From an uncultured Bacteroidia bacterium (GTDB lineage Bacteria > Bacteroidota > Bacteroidia > Bacteroidales > F082), in NCBI GenBank assembly GCA_902801465.1, contig CADCIH010000007.1, positions 1 through 64,000 of the forward strand: 64,000 nucleotides of DNA, read 5' to 3'. The notes beneath the pieces were generated by a model, which was not told where the DNA came from, searched no databases, and worked only from the letters and a program-made list of their open reading frames with translations. The translations under genes were made by a program, and so were the position numbers. Shown piece by piece: positions 9,626-18,416 of the stretch (positions are counted from its first letter, which is position 1; the number at the start of each line of letters is the position of its first letter).

Positions 9626-10939
9626 TTAATCTATACCTCGTAAGTCTTTATAAAGTTGAACCGCATAAAGATCCGTCATGTTCGAAATATAATCGATTAC
9701 CGACAGAATCTTGTAGTACATCTCCTCCCGCAACGGTGTGAACTGCTCGGGCATCAGGCTCAGCAGTTTTTTGTTATAGGCCTTGTCGGGCTCCAGCACG
9801 GCACCGACAAACTCCTCCAGTAACGTACCAATCACATTAAACCCCGTCAGTTCAATCTTCACTACCGACGGATGCCTGTAAATGTCCTTAACAGATTGCT
9901 TCCGACATTGTTTTAATGCATTTTCTTCATACTCAGGAAGATAGGAAATTAGGCTGTCCTTAAAGCAGCCTTCCATGATTTCATCGTAATGAGCCACAAA
10001 GATGTCGCTGGCATGGTTCACCAACTTGTTGATTAGTGACGCTCTCAAGAAGGCCATCCGCTCGTTCTGGTCGCTCACCTCGTGGTACACTTCATCCTTG
10101 TGCTTGAAGAAACTGGCATCCTTCTTTTGGTCGAAAAATGATAAGAATGCTTGCTCGGCGGTTTCGGTGCTGACGATGCCTCGTTTGTGGGCATCCTCCA
10201 TGTCGAGAATCAGGTAGCAGATGTCATCGGAGGCTTCCATCATGTATGACAGGGGATGTCGTGCATAGACCTTGTGCTCCTCATCAATCTTCGGGATGCC
10301 GCATTCATTCATCACTTCTTCAAAGACCTCCATGTCTGAATAGAACACATTGTATTTCTTTCGGCCTCCGTTGTCGTGAGAGGGGTAGGGATACTTGATG
10401 AGGGAGCCTAAGGTTGCTGCGGTTAGCGATAACCCTCCGGGGCGACGGCCATTGAACTGGCATGTCAGGAGATGGAATGCGTTGGCGTTGCCCTCAAAGG
10501 AAGTCAGGTCGCTCCATTGCTCGGGAAGCATGGTGTTTTGGAGTTCCTTGCCCTTGCCGTCCTTGAAGAAACTGCTGATGGTGTCCTCGCCGGAATGGCC
10601 GAAAGGCGGATTGCCGAGGTCATGAGCGAGACAGACCGTTGAGACGATGGTCTCGATGTCGGACTGTCGCTCAGTCAACTCAGGGTGCTCCTTGGAGAGC
10701 TTCTGCACGGTGCGGCAGGCGATGGAGCGTCCCACGCTAGCCACCTCCAAGCTATGGGTCAAACGGTTGTGGACCATCTGACTCCCCGGAAGGGGAAACA
10801 CCTGGGTCTTGTTCTGCAACCTGCGAAACGCACTTGAGAAGATAATGCGGTCGTAGTCGCGTTGGAATGAGCTGCGGATGTCGGCACTCTTGTGCGGCGA
10901 AGCGTAACGATGCGTAGAAAGGAGGTCGTTCCAGTTCAT
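9626..10939 (-). CDS. dgt: Deoxyguanosinetriphosphate triphosphohydrolase (dGTPase)
   Basis: This HD-domain dNTPase hydrolyses dGTP to deoxyguanosine and triphosphate. The N-terminus shows the family pattern RSSFQRDYDRIIFSSAFRRL, then NRLTHSLEVA with the first HD histidine, and CLAHDLGNPPFGHSGE with the HD pair. The length is about 437 residues from the chosen start. I chose the ATG at 10939 (MNWNDLLSTHRYASP) because the open frame upstream to 10984 runs through the gene's own -7 promoter element at 10962-10969. The ATG at 10958-10960 would be almost leaderless. Confidence 0.94.
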   Translation of the reverse strand: MNWNDLLSTHRYASPHKSADIRSSFQRDYDRIIFSSAFRRLQNKTQVFPLPGSQMVHNRLTHSLEVASVGRSIACRTVQKLSKEHPELTERQSDIETIVSTVCLAHDLGNPPFGHSGEDTISSFFKDGKGKELQNTMLPEQWSDLTSFEGNANAFHLLTCQFNGRRPGGLSLTAATLGSLIKYPYPSHDNGGRKKYNVFYSDMEVFEEVMNECGIPKIDEEHKVYARHPLSYMMEASDDICYLILDMEDAHKRGIVSTETAEQAFLSFFDQKKDASFFKHKDEVYHEVSDQNERMAFLRASLINKLVNHASDIFVAHYDEIMEGCFKDSLISYLPEYEENALKQCRKQSVKDIYRHPSVVKIELTGFNVIGTLLEEFVGAVLEPDKAYNKKLLSLMPEQFTPLREEMYYKILSVIDYISNMTDLYAVQLYKDLRGID

Positions 10940-10961
10940 GGTTGTTCTTGTATTATTCATG

Positions 10962-10978
10962 CAAAAATAATAATTTTG
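10962..10978. promoter_or_regulatory. Back-to-back divergent -7 elements
   Basis: TATTTTTG on the minus strand (10969 to 10962) and TAATTTTG on the plus strand (10971-10978) both match TAnnTTTG and are one base apart. They serve dgt to the left and the secreted-protein gene to the right. The segment is nearly palindromic. Confidence 0.65.
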
Positions 10979-10997
10979 CGCCATATTTGAACTAAGA

Positions 10998-12494
10998 ATG
11001 AAACGAATTGGTTTTCTGATTTTGCTTTTGGCATTGGCTTGCGGACTGAAGGCCCAGTCGACAAAGCCCTATATGGTCGCGGACTTCGCGGAGAAGGACC
11101 TGCCCACGATGCTCGCCCTCTGCCATCAGGGTGGTTTCGAGACCTTGGTGGTGCGGACGCCCTTCGCCACCTTGGGACACTATGAATGGGACGAGACCTT
11201 CGCCCCCGAAGGCGACAAGTCGGTGCGCCGCATGGTGGAAGCCGCCGCCACCGAAGGGATCACCCTCGGCGTGATGATCCAAGAAGATGTCATCAGCCTC
11301 AACGACGCCTTCTTCGCTCCGAAATACTATCACGAGTTTCAACATTCCGTGCCGCTGGTGCTCTTCGACGAGCTCACCCCCGACGACATCGACATCCCCT
11401 TGAGGCGCAACGACCTGTTCAAGAGCCTCTCCGCGCTGAACCTGCTGCTCATCGACGACGAGGTGGTGTCGTTCGGGACCATGGAGCTGGCTGGCGACCT
11501 GGTGCTGCTTCACCATTGCACCCGCGGGATGTTCGGTACCAAGAAGACAGCCCATACACTCGACGCCAAGGTGTATCGGGTGTGGGACACCCCCGACCGT
11601 AACGTGATTCCCGACGGAGAACTGCGCCAGATGGTGCGCCAACAGCTGGCCGACCGTCTCGCCGCCGGTAACGTGACACTGGTGCTTCGTAAAGACGAGC
11701 CAGGACAGGAGATCCTCGACAGGTCGATCCGCGTGAGGAAAGTGGAGAGCTGGGAACGTGATGGCGTCGCCAACAACAACCTTGGATGGTTCTTGGTGCA
11801 TCCCTCCGACAAAAAACGTGCAGCCACCACCATGACAGAACTGGAATGGGTGCTCTCGAAAGCCGCCGCCTTCAACGCTTCGTACGGCTTCCTGGTCGAT
11901 CTGAAAGCCCTGACCGCCCATGGCTTGATGGACGAGATGCTCGAAACCATGCGGCAATGGAACCTCTTGATCCAAAAAAAGGCCTTCACCTCGTGGCAGA
12001 AAGAGACGATGAAAGACCCGTATCTCGACTGGCGCCTCGAACGGCAGACCGACAGCCTCTACCGACTCCATCCATGGAGCTTCTCACGCCGCTATCAATG
12101 CCAATTCCAAGCCATCGACACAGGTCTGGTGCAAAGCGAAGTATGGCAGTGGAACGCGGAAGAGGAGGGCCGCTTCGGCCTTTGGCTTCAGGTGGAAGGC
12201 AAAACGGATGTCGTCAACCCGATGGTCAACACCAGCAAAGGCCTGGTGATGTTCCCCTGCACCGTCAAGCCGGGACAGCTGCTGGAATACCATTTCAGCG
12301 ACTCGGCATGTATCATGGACGCCAACCTCAACAGACTTGAGGCCGTGGCCGTCGAGGGCCTTCCCGAACTGGCCAAAGGCGACAACGAAGTCTCTTTCCT
12401 CTGTGAAGTGGATCCAGAAGCGGAACACCTGCCTGTAGTAACCCTGCGTTATATCACCCGCAACCCCTTCTTCCTGATTCATCCTTACAAATGA
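10998..12494 (+). CDS. Secreted protein of unknown function, possible TIM-barrel fold
   Basis: The 498-residue product begins with a clear signal peptide (MKRIGFLILLLALACGLKAQ). About 330 residues of alternating helices and strands follow, including 'GFETLVVRTPFATLG', 'GITLGVMIQEDVISL' and 'NLGWFLVHPS', which suggest a barrel-type alpha/beta domain. The final 130 residues (from about RRYQCQFQAID) look beta-rich and could be a carbohydrate-binding-like module. I do not recognise the family. Catalytic residues cannot be assigned, although a glycoside-hydrolase-like role is conceivable. It stands alone between dgt and feoAB, with its own -7 element at 10971. Confidence 0.6.
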   Translation: MKRIGFLILLLALACGLKAQSTKPYMVADFAEKDLPTMLALCHQGGFETLVVRTPFATLGHYEWDETFAPEGDKSVRRMVEAAATEGITLGVMIQEDVISLNDAFFAPKYYHEFQHSVPLVLFDELTPDDIDIPLRRNDLFKSLSALNLLLIDDEVVSFGTMELAGDLVLLHHCTRGMFGTKKTAHTLDAKVYRVWDTPDRNVIPDGELRQMVRQQLADRLAAGNVTLVLRKDEPGQEILDRSIRVRKVESWERDGVANNNLGWFLVHPSDKKRAATTMTELEWVLSKAAAFNASYGFLVDLKALTAHGLMDEMLETMRQWNLLIQKKAFTSWQKETMKDPYLDWRLERQTDSLYRLHPWSFSRRYQCQFQAIDTGLVQSEVWQWNAEEEGRFGLWLQVEGKTDVVNPMVNTSKGLVMFPCTVKPGQLLEYHFSDSACIMDANLNRLEAVAVEGLPELAKGDNEVSFLCEVDPEAEHLPVVTLRYITRNPFFLIHPYK

Positions 12495-12552
12495 TGGCGA
12501 TTAATGTTTATAATACTTATTAATTAGGATGTATCGATAAGTAATCATAACC

Positions 12553-12560
12553 TATTTTTG
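12553..12560 (+). promoter_or_regulatory. feoAB promoter -7 element
   Basis: TATTTTTG matches TAnnTTTG and lies 48 bp before the feoAB start. I see no clear -33 TTTG and no obvious iron-box palindrome. Confidence 0.5.
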
Positions 12561-12573
12561 TACCCCTCTAAAA

Positions 12574-12601
12574 TCTTAATTCTTAATTCCTAATTCTTAA
12601 T
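12574..12601 (+). repeat. Heptanucleotide array, TCTTAAT type
   Basis: Four 7-bp units (TCTTAAT, TCTTAAT, TCCTAAT, TCTTAAT) occupy the leader between the -7 element and the start codon of feoAB. Confidence 0.8.
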
Positions 12602-12608
12602 TTAAATT

Positions 12609-14966
12609 ATGGTTACCCTCGATAAACTCAATATAGGTCAATCCGCCCGCATCAAGGCCGTCGACGGAGAAGGTTCGCGCCGTCAGCATTTCCTCGACAT
12701 GGGTGTCATCCCCGATGCCATCGTGAAACTGGTGAAGTTCGCTCCTCTGGGCGACCCGATGGAGGTGCTCATCCATGGCTATTCACTCACCCTCCGTGTC
12801 GCCGACGCCAAACTCATCGAGGTGGAGCCGGGCGCCGAAGAGGAACCTGCCAGCTTCTTGAATACAGACCGCCTCTATATCTCTGCTCTTCACGACCATA
12901 ACGCCCACCCAGGTCTGGGTGAAGAGGGTATCTATCACGACAAGACCCATGAGAGTCCCCTCCCCAAAGGCACCAAGCTGACCTTTGCCCTCGCGGGACA
13001 GCAGAACTGCGGCAAGACCACCTTGTTCAACCAACTGACGGGCGCCAACCAGCATGTGGGTAACTTCCCTGGCGTCACCGTCGACCGCAAGGACGGTGTC
13101 ATCAAAGGCCATCCCGAGACCTTGGTCACCGACCTCCCGGGCATCTACTCCCTGTCACCCTACACCGCCGAGGAGATGGTGTCGCGACAGTTCATCATCC
13201 AAGAGAAACCAAAAGCCATCATTAATATCGTAGATGCCAACAACATCGAACGCAACCTCTACCTGACCATGCAGCTGATGGAGCTGGGTGTGCCTATGGT
13301 GCTGGCACTCAATATGATGGATGAAGTGCGCAACAACGGCGGTACCATCCTCTTGAACGAGATGGAACGTATCTTGGGACTGCCTGTAGTGGCGATCTCC
13401 GCCGCCAAAAACGAGGGTATCACCGAGTTGGTGGAACACGCCATCCACATCGCACAATATCAGGAGGCGCCTGTCCGTCAGGACTTCTGCGACAAAGACG
13501 ACCATGGCGGCGCCGTACACCGTTGCCTGCACAGCATCATGCACCTCATCGAGGACCATGCGCAACGTGCCGACATCCCGGTGCGTTTCGCGGCCTCCAA
13601 ACTCATCGAAGGCGATGTGACGGTGCTCGACGCACTGAAGCTCTCACAAAACGAGAAAGAGACACTCGAACATCTCATCGTACAGATGGAGGAGGAGCGA
13701 GGCCTCGACCGTGCCGCGGCTATGGCAGAGATGCGTTTCACCTTCATCAAAAGGCTGTGCCAACAGACTGTGGTGAAACCCAAAGAGAGCAAGGAATACC
13801 AACGCAGCCGCCGCATCGACCGCATCTTGACGGGCAAATGGACCGCCATCCCGATCTTCATCCTGGTGATGGTGGCTGTCATCTACTTGTCTATCGACGC
13901 ACTTGGAGCGCCGTTGCAAGACCTGCTCGACAGGGGTATCACCTGGCTCGCCGATGTGTGTGGCAACGCCTTGGCCCGTTGGGACGTCAACCCCGCCGTA
14001 CAGTCGTTGGTTGTCGACGGCATCTTCGGCGGCGTAGGCAGCGTGATCAGCTTCGTGCCTATCATCATCCTGCTGTTCTTCTTCCTGAGTCTGCTCGAGG
14101 ACAGCGGCTATATGGCGCGCGTGGCCTTTGTGAGCGACAGCTTCCTGCGTAAGCTGGGTCTCACCGGCCATAGCATCGTGCCGATGCTCATCGGCTTCGG
14201 CTGCACCGTGCCCGCCGTGATGGCCACCCGCACCCTGCACTCCACCCACGACCGCTGGCGCACCATCCTGCTGACACCCTTCATGAGCTGCTCGGCCAAG
14301 ATTCCTATCTACGGGTTCTTCACCAGCATGTTCTTCCCTGGTCACGGCGGCGTGGTATTAATTTGTTTATATTTATTAGGTATTATTGTAGGAATATTTA
14401 TTGCTTTATTTACCAAATGGTTTGGCAAGAAGGCCGATGTGGCGCCTTTCGTGATGGAGTTGCCCAACTATCGTCTGCCGAGTGCCAAGAATGTCGCCCA
14501 TTTGCTGTGGGACAAGACGAAGGACTTCATCCAGCGTGCTTTCACGGTGATCTTCATTGCGACCTTGGTCATTTGGTTCCTGCAGACCTTCAACTTCCAT
14601 TTCCAGATGGTGGAGAACGGCGAGGGGAGCATGCTTGCCAACGTGGCTGGTTGGATCGCCCCTGTATTCCGTCCCTTGGGACTGGGCAACTGGCAGGTGG
14701 TCACGGCTCTCATCAGCGGTTTCATGGCCAAGGAGAGTGTGGTAGCCACCCTTGAGGTGCTGAATGCCATGCCGTTGTTTACCACGGTCACTTCGATCTC
14801 GATGCTGGTGTTCTGCCTGCTCTACACGCCTTGTGTGGCCGCCATGGCCTCGGTGCGCCGTGAGTTGGGCACCAAGTGGATGCTGTTCATCATCGCCTTC
14901 CAGTGTGTGGTCGCTTGGGTTGTTGCTTGGATCGCCTATCTCGTCGCTAATGCCATTATCGGATGA
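12609..14966 (+). CDS. feoB: Ferrous iron transporter, FeoA-FeoB fusion
   Basis: This 785-residue protein imports Fe(II) across the inner membrane. Residues 1-75 are a FeoA (SH3-like) domain with the pattern 'LNIGQSARIKAV...RRQHFLDMGVIPDA'. After a linker comes the cytosolic G domain: P-loop GQQNCGKTT near residue 136, switch region VGNFPGVTVDRK, G3 DLPGIYSL, and G4 ALNMMDE. Multiple membrane helices follow with Gate-type segments, including GFGCTVPAVMATRT and SCSAKIPIYGFF. FeoA-FeoB fusions are normal in Bacteroidota. Its stop overlaps the start of a small Cys-rich partner gene, so the two are translationally coupled. A heptad array fills its leader. Confidence 0.96.
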   Translation: MVTLDKLNIGQSARIKAVDGEGSRRQHFLDMGVIPDAIVKLVKFAPLGDPMEVLIHGYSLTLRVADAKLIEVEPGAEEEPASFLNTDRLYISALHDHNAHPGLGEEGIYHDKTHESPLPKGTKLTFALAGQQNCGKTTLFNQLTGANQHVGNFPGVTVDRKDGVIKGHPETLVTDLPGIYSLSPYTAEEMVSRQFIIQEKPKAIINIVDANNIERNLYLTMQLMELGVPMVLALNMMDEVRNNGGTILLNEMERILGLPVVAISAAKNEGITELVEHAIHIAQYQEAPVRQDFCDKDDHGGAVHRCLHSIMHLIEDHAQRADIPVRFAASKLIEGDVTVLDALKLSQNEKETLEHLIVQMEEERGLDRAAAMAEMRFTFIKRLCQQTVVKPKESKEYQRSRRIDRILTGKWTAIPIFILVMVAVIYLSIDALGAPLQDLLDRGITWLADVCGNALARWDVNPAVQSLVVDGIFGGVGSVISFVPIIILLFFFLSLLEDSGYMARVAFVSDSFLRKLGLTGHSIVPMLIGFGCTVPAVMATRTLHSTHDRWRTILLTPFMSCSAKIPIYGFFTSMFFPGHGGVVLICLYLLGIIVGIFIALFTKWFGKKADVAPFVMELPNYRLPSAKNVAHLLWDKTKDFIQRAFTVIFIATLVIWFLQTFNFHFQMVENGEGSMLANVAGWIAPVFRPLGLGNWQVVTALISGFMAKESVVATLEVLNAMPLFTTVTSISMLVFCLLYTPCVAAMASVRRELGTKWMLFIIAFQCVVAWVVAWIAYLVANAIIG

Positions 14967-15136
14967 ATTTTGCCTCTTATATAGTGCTTTTAGTAGTGCT
15001 AGGCCTGGTGGTCCTGGCGGTGATTGCCTTGCGCAAAGGCAGAGGCAGTTGCTCCTGTGGTAACGGAGAAAAAAAAGCAGGAGGCAAGTGTGCCTCCTGT
15101 AGTGTGGAGTGCCCATTGAAGGGAATGAGGAATTAG
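14963..15136 (+). CDS. FeoB-associated Cys-rich membrane protein
   Basis: This 57-residue protein starts with an ATG inside the ATGA overlap with the FeoB stop. Residues 5-23 form one hydrophobic helix (ASYIVLLVVLGLVVLAVIA). A basic segment and a cysteine-rich tail follow, with Cys at about positions 30, 32, 43, 46 and 50 (CSC, CASC, C). This is the layout of the FeoB-associated Cys-rich small membrane protein family, thought to assist ferrous iron transport. The last codons (AAT TAG) fall in a heptanucleotide repeat, so the repeat supplies the stop codon. Confidence 0.85.
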   Translation: MNFASYIVLLVVLGLVVLAVIALRKGRGSCSCGNGEKKAGGKCASCSVECPLKGMRN

Positions 15137-15219
15137 GAATTAAGAATGCGGAATTAGGAATGCGGAATTAACCTCCGGTAGGCAATAATTCCGCATTCCG
15201 CATTCTTAATTCCTAATTA
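15131..15219. repeat. Heptad inverted repeat between convergent genes, likely bidirectional terminator
   Basis: The left arm (15131-15170) is built of 7-bp units (AATTAGG, AATTAAG, AATGCGG, AATTAGG, AATGCGG). The right arm (15186-15219) is its reverse complement minus one 7-bp unit, which predicts a stem of about 33 bp with a 7-nt bulge. The arms contain the stop codons of both the Cys-rich gene and convergent pepD. Confidence 0.8.
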
Positions 15220-16677
15220 TTTCGGTGCGTTTTTGAGGATATCGCAGAGAAAGTCCCAGAACATTTGGGCGGTCTTGATTTCCAAACGCTCGTCAGGGCT
15301 GTGTACGCCGCGGAGGGTGGGGCCGAAACTAATCATGTCCATGCCCTTGATCTTGTCGCCGATGAGGCCGCATTCCAGTCCGGCGTGGATGGCGCGCACC
15401 TTCGGGTCTTTGCCGAAGCGTTTCTTGTAGACTTTCACGGCGATGTCGCAGATCTTCGACTTGGGGTTGGGGGTCCAGCCCGGATAGCCGTCGGTGTGTT
15501 CCACGTCGGCGCCGGCGAGGTTGAAGACGGTCTCCACCATGTTGGCGACGTTCACCTTGGCGGAGTCGATGGAGCTACGCTGTGAGGTCTGGATGAAGAA
15601 GTAGCCTTCTCTCTTCTTGCAGGAGGCGAGGTTGGTGGAGGTCTCCACGAAGTTCGGTATGGTCTGCGACCACTCGATGACGCCGTGCGGGCAGGCATAG
15701 AGTGCGTTGAGCAACTCGAACTGCGACAGCTCGTCGATGACCACGTCGGGTTGGATCTCGGCTTTCTCGGCGACCACGGTGATGCCTGGGTCGGCCACCT
15801 GGTATTCGTTCTTGAAGTTGGCTTCCATCTCCTTGCAGAAGTTCACGAAGTCATCGCAGCATTCGTTGGGCAGATAACCCACTGCCGTGGCTTCACGGGC
15901 GATGGCGTTGCGGAGGTTGCCGCCTTGGAAGTCGTAGAGTGCGAAGTCGTAACGGCTGGTGGCTTCAAAGAGGATGCGGGTCAGCAGCTTGTTGGCGTTG
16001 GCCAGGTTCTTGTTGATGTCGTCGCCGCTGTGACCGCCTTTGAGGCCTTTCACGGTGACGCGGTAGGCGGTAGCTTCTTCCGGAGCGGGCTCCAGGTCGT
16101 ACCACATCTTGACGATGGTGTCCATGCCGCCGGCGCAGCCGATGAAGATCTCGCCTTCGTCTTCGGAGTCGAGGTTGAGCAGGATGCGGCTCTTCATGTG
16201 TTTCGGATCGAGGGCCATGGCGCCGGTGAGACCGGTCTCTTCGTCCACGGTGAAGATGCACTCCAGCGGACCGTGTTTGACCTTCGGGTCAGCGATGATG
16301 GCCAGTGCGGCGGCGACGCCGATGCCGTCGTCAGCGCCGAGGGTGGTGCCGTTGGCATGCAGCCATTCGCCCTTGATGACGGCCTCGATGGGGTCGTTCT
16401 CAAAGTCGTGGACCTTGTCGCCGTTCTTCTCGCACACCATGTCCATGTGGGCCTGGAGGGCGATCATCTTGCGGTCTTCCATGCCTTTGGTGGCCGGCAC
16501 GGTCATGATGATGTTACCGCATTTTTCTTTCACATATTTCACTTTATGGTCCTTGGCCCATTTTTCAAGATATTGGACCATTTTACCTTCTTTCTTGGAG
16601 GGACGCGGCACACCGAGGATGCCTTGGAATTCCTTCCACATGCCCGCAGGGGCGAGTTTTAAGATGCTTTCGTTCAT
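15217..16677 (-). CDS. pepD: Cytosol non-specific dipeptidase (aminoacyl-histidine dipeptidase)
   Basis: This 486-residue M20-family metallopeptidase cleaves a broad range of dipeptides such as Xaa-His in the cytoplasm. Zinc-site motifs are visible in order: ALQAHMDMV (His), GADDGIGVA (bridging Asp), VDEETGLTGA (catalytic Glu and ligand Glu), NLDSEDEGEIFIGCAGG (Asp ligand) and AGLECGLIG near the C-terminus. GGHSGDDI marks the lid domain. The length matches PepD. There is no signal peptide. The stop codon lies inside the right arm of the heptad hairpin shared with the feo cluster. Confidence 0.95.
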   Translation of the reverse strand: MNESILKLAPAGMWKEFQGILGVPRPSKKEGKMVQYLEKWAKDHKVKYVKEKCGNIIMTVPATKGMEDRKMIALQAHMDMVCEKNGDKVHDFENDPIEAVIKGEWLHANGTTLGADDGIGVAAALAIIADPKVKHGPLECIFTVDEETGLTGAMALDPKHMKSRILLNLDSEDEGEIFIGCAGGMDTIVKMWYDLEPAPEEATAYRVTVKGLKGGHSGDDINKNLANANKLLTRILFEATSRYDFALYDFQGGNLRNAIAREATAVGYLPNECCDDFVNFCKEMEANFKNEYQVADPGITVVAEKAEIQPDVVIDELSQFELLNALYACPHGVIEWSQTIPNFVETSTNLASCKKREGYFFIQTSQRSSIDSAKVNVANMVETVFNLAGADVEHTDGYPGWTPNPKSKICDIAVKVYKKRFGKDPKVRAIHAGLECGLIGDKIKGMDMISFGPTLRGVHSPDERLEIKTAQMFWDFLCDILKNAPK

Positions 16678-16721
16678 TTGTACTATGTTTTAGTTGTTAA
16701 TGTTCAGTTGGTTGGGGCTTC

Positions 16722-16791
16722 GCGATATAACCCCTGAGGCACTGCATAACTCCCTTCGGTCGTTACGAATGTGCCTCAGAGGTTACATCGC
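16722..16791. repeat. 21-bp inverted repeat overlapping the rpe stop
   Basis: GCGATATAACCCCTGAGGCAC (16722-16742, quoted here as one arm: starts GCGATATAACC, ends GAGGCAC) pairs with 16771-16791 with two mismatches around a 28-nt loop. The right arm covers the stop and final codons of rpe. No T-tract is present, so it looks more like a REP-type element than a simple terminator. Confidence 0.65.
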
Positions 16792-17439
16792 TTCGCTCCC
16801 TCGCAATAGCGCTATGGTTTCTATAGGATTCTCTGACTTAAACACTGCATTCCCCGCCACCAAGATATCAGCTCCAGCCTCATAAAGTGCAGCGGCATTT
16901 TGGGTATTGACGCCACCATCCACTTCGATCATGGTGTCAAGTCCTTGGTCTTCGATCATGGCTTTCAGTCGGCGGATCTTTCCAAAGGTGCGCTCGATGA
17001 ACTTCTGTCCCCCGAAACCAGGGTTGACGCTCATCAGCAAAACGAGGTCGAGGTCGCCGACGATGTCTTCCAGCACGGCAACGGGGGTGTGCGGATTCAG
17101 CACTACGCCAGCCTTCACGCCGAGGGCCTTCAGCTGCTGCACGGCACGATGGATATGGGTACTGGCCTCATAATGGAAGGTGATGATGTCGGCGCCTGCC
17201 TTCACGAAAGCCTCGAAGTACTTCTCCGGCTCCACAATCATCAGGTGGACATCCAAAGGCTTCTCAGCTTGCTGGCTGATGGCCTGCACCACGGGGATGC
17301 CAAAGCTGATGTTGGGCACGAAGCGGCCATCCATGATGTCGCAGTGGAACCAGTCGGCCTCGCTACGGTTGACCATGTCGATATCTCTTCCAAGGTTGAG
17401 GAAATCAGCGGAGAGCAGGGAAGGGGCGAGAAGTTTCAT
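16783..17439 (-). CDS. rpe: Ribulose-phosphate 3-epimerase
   Basis: This 218-residue TIM-barrel enzyme interconverts ribulose 5-phosphate and xylulose 5-phosphate in the pentose phosphate pathway. It starts with LLAPSLLSADFLNLGRDI. The metal and catalytic residues are in WFHCDIMDGRFVPN (His and Asp) and DVHLMIVEPE (His). The acid-base Asp is in EVDGGVNTQNA, and the phosphate-binding loop MSVNPGFGGQKF is present. The last residues (RGSEAM) are encoded by the right arm of an inverted repeat, suggesting the natural C-terminus was reshaped. It has its own -7 element just beyond the rpoD terminator. Confidence 0.95.
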   Translation of the reverse strand: MKLLAPSLLSADFLNLGRDIDMVNRSEADWFHCDIMDGRFVPNISFGIPVVQAISQQAEKPLDVHLMIVEPEKYFEAFVKAGADIITFHYEASTHIHRAVQQLKALGVKAGVVLNPHTPVAVLEDIVGDLDLVLLMSVNPGFGGQKFIERTFGKIRRLKAMIEDQGLDTMIEVDGGVNTQNAAALYEAGADILVAGNAVFKSENPIETIALLRGSEAM

Positions 17440-17448
17440 AGATATAAG

Positions 17449-17469
17449 TTAAAAGATAAAAGATAAGAG
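17449..17469 (-). repeat. Short heptad array in the rpe leader
   Basis: Three 7-bp units (TTAAAAG, ATAAAAG, ATAAGAG on the plus strand) lie between the rpe start codon and its promoter. Confidence 0.6.
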
Positions 17470-17480
17470 TTTTATTGTGG

Positions 17481-17488
17481 CAAATATA
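17481..17488 (-). promoter_or_regulatory. rpe promoter -7 element
   Basis: TATATTTG on the minus strand matches TAnnTTTG and lies about 40 bp upstream of the rpe start, directly after the rpoD terminator. Confidence 0.55.
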
Positions 17489-17520
17489 AAAAAAAGTGCC
17501 TCGTGAGAGGCACTTTTTTT
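17488..17520 (-). terminator. Rho-independent terminator after rpoD
   Basis: GTGCCTC-GTGA-GAGGCAC is flanked by an A-run on one side and a T-run on the other. The perfect stem extends into the A/T tracts. It lies 8 bp beyond the rpoD stop and could act in both directions. Confidence 0.9.
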
Positions 17521-17528
17521 CAAAAAAC

Positions 17529-18392
17529 TTAACCGAGATAACTTTTAAGGATCTTGCTTCTGCTCGTGTGTTTCAATCTACGAATAGCCTTTTCCTTAAT
17601 CTGACGCACACGTTCACGCGTCAAGTCAAACTTTTCTCCAATCTCCTCCAAAGTCATCGGGTGGCTGCCGTTGAGTCCGAAATAAAGACGGACCACATCG
17701 GCCTCACGCGGTGTCAGCGTGGAGATGGCTCGGTCAATTTCCTTGCGTAACGACTCGTACAGAAGCTCCGTCTCAGGAGTGGGTGCCTCTTCGCTCTTCA
17801 AGACATCGTACATGGTGTTGTCCTCGTCCTGAATCAGCGGGGCGTCCATCGAGATGTGACGTCCGGCATTCTTCATTGACTCTTTCACCTCTGCCTCCGT
17901 GATCTCCAGGACCTCGGCAATCTCCTCTGCGTTGGGTTCACGCTCATACTCTTGCTCCAGCTTAGCGTAAGCTTTGTTGATTTTGTTGATGGAACCGATC
18001 TTGTTCAGAGGGAGACGAACAATACGTGACTGTTCAGCCAAAGCCTGCAGGATGGATTGACGAATCCACCACACGGCATAGGAGATGAATTTGAAACCTC
18101 TGGTCTCATCGAAACGTTGTGCGGCTTTTATCAGCCCCAGGTTACCTTCGTTGATTAAGTCGGGAAGACTAAGGCCCTGGTTCTGATACTGTTTTGATAC
18201 GGAGACGACGAAGCGTAGGTTGGCTTTGGTAAGCTTTTCCAATGCCACTTTGTCGCCTTGCTTGATACGTTGCGCCAATTCAACTTCTTCTTCAGCTGAA
18301 ATCAGCTCAACCTTACCAATCTCTTGCAGGTACTTGTCGAGAGACGCGGTCTCGCGGTTGGTAACCTGCTTCGTAATCTTTAACTGCCTCAT
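17529..18392 (-). CDS. rpoD: Primary sigma factor RpoD (Bacteroidota type)
   Basis: This 287-residue sigma-70 factor recruits RNA polymerase to housekeeping promoters. Region 1.2 ([16 protein letters not shown]), region 2 ([21 protein letters not shown] and the -10-recognising [15 protein letters not shown]) and region 3 follow in order. Region 4 is [23 protein letters not shown], with its helix-turn-helix. The absence of the long N-terminal region 1.1 extension is normal for Bacteroidota RpoD, which reads the TAnnTTTG promoters seen across this window. It lies 24 bp downstream of pnp on the same strand and ends at a strong terminator. Confidence 0.97.
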   Translation of the reverse strand: MRQLKITKQVTNRETASLDKYLQEIGKVELISAEEEVELAQRIKQGDKVALEKLTKANLRFVVSVSKQYQNQGLSLPDLINEGNLGLIKAAQRFDETRGFKFISYAVWWIRQSILQALAEQSRIVRLPLNKIGSINKINKAYAKLEQEYEREPNAEEIAEVLEITEAEVKESMKNAGRHISMDAPLIQDEDNTMYDVLKSEEAPTPETELLYESLRKEIDRAISTLTPREADVVRLYFGLNGSHPMTLEEIGEKFDLTRERVRQIKEKAIRRLKHTSRSKILKSYLG

Positions 18393-18416
18393 TTATAACG
18401 TGTTGGTTAACCAAAA

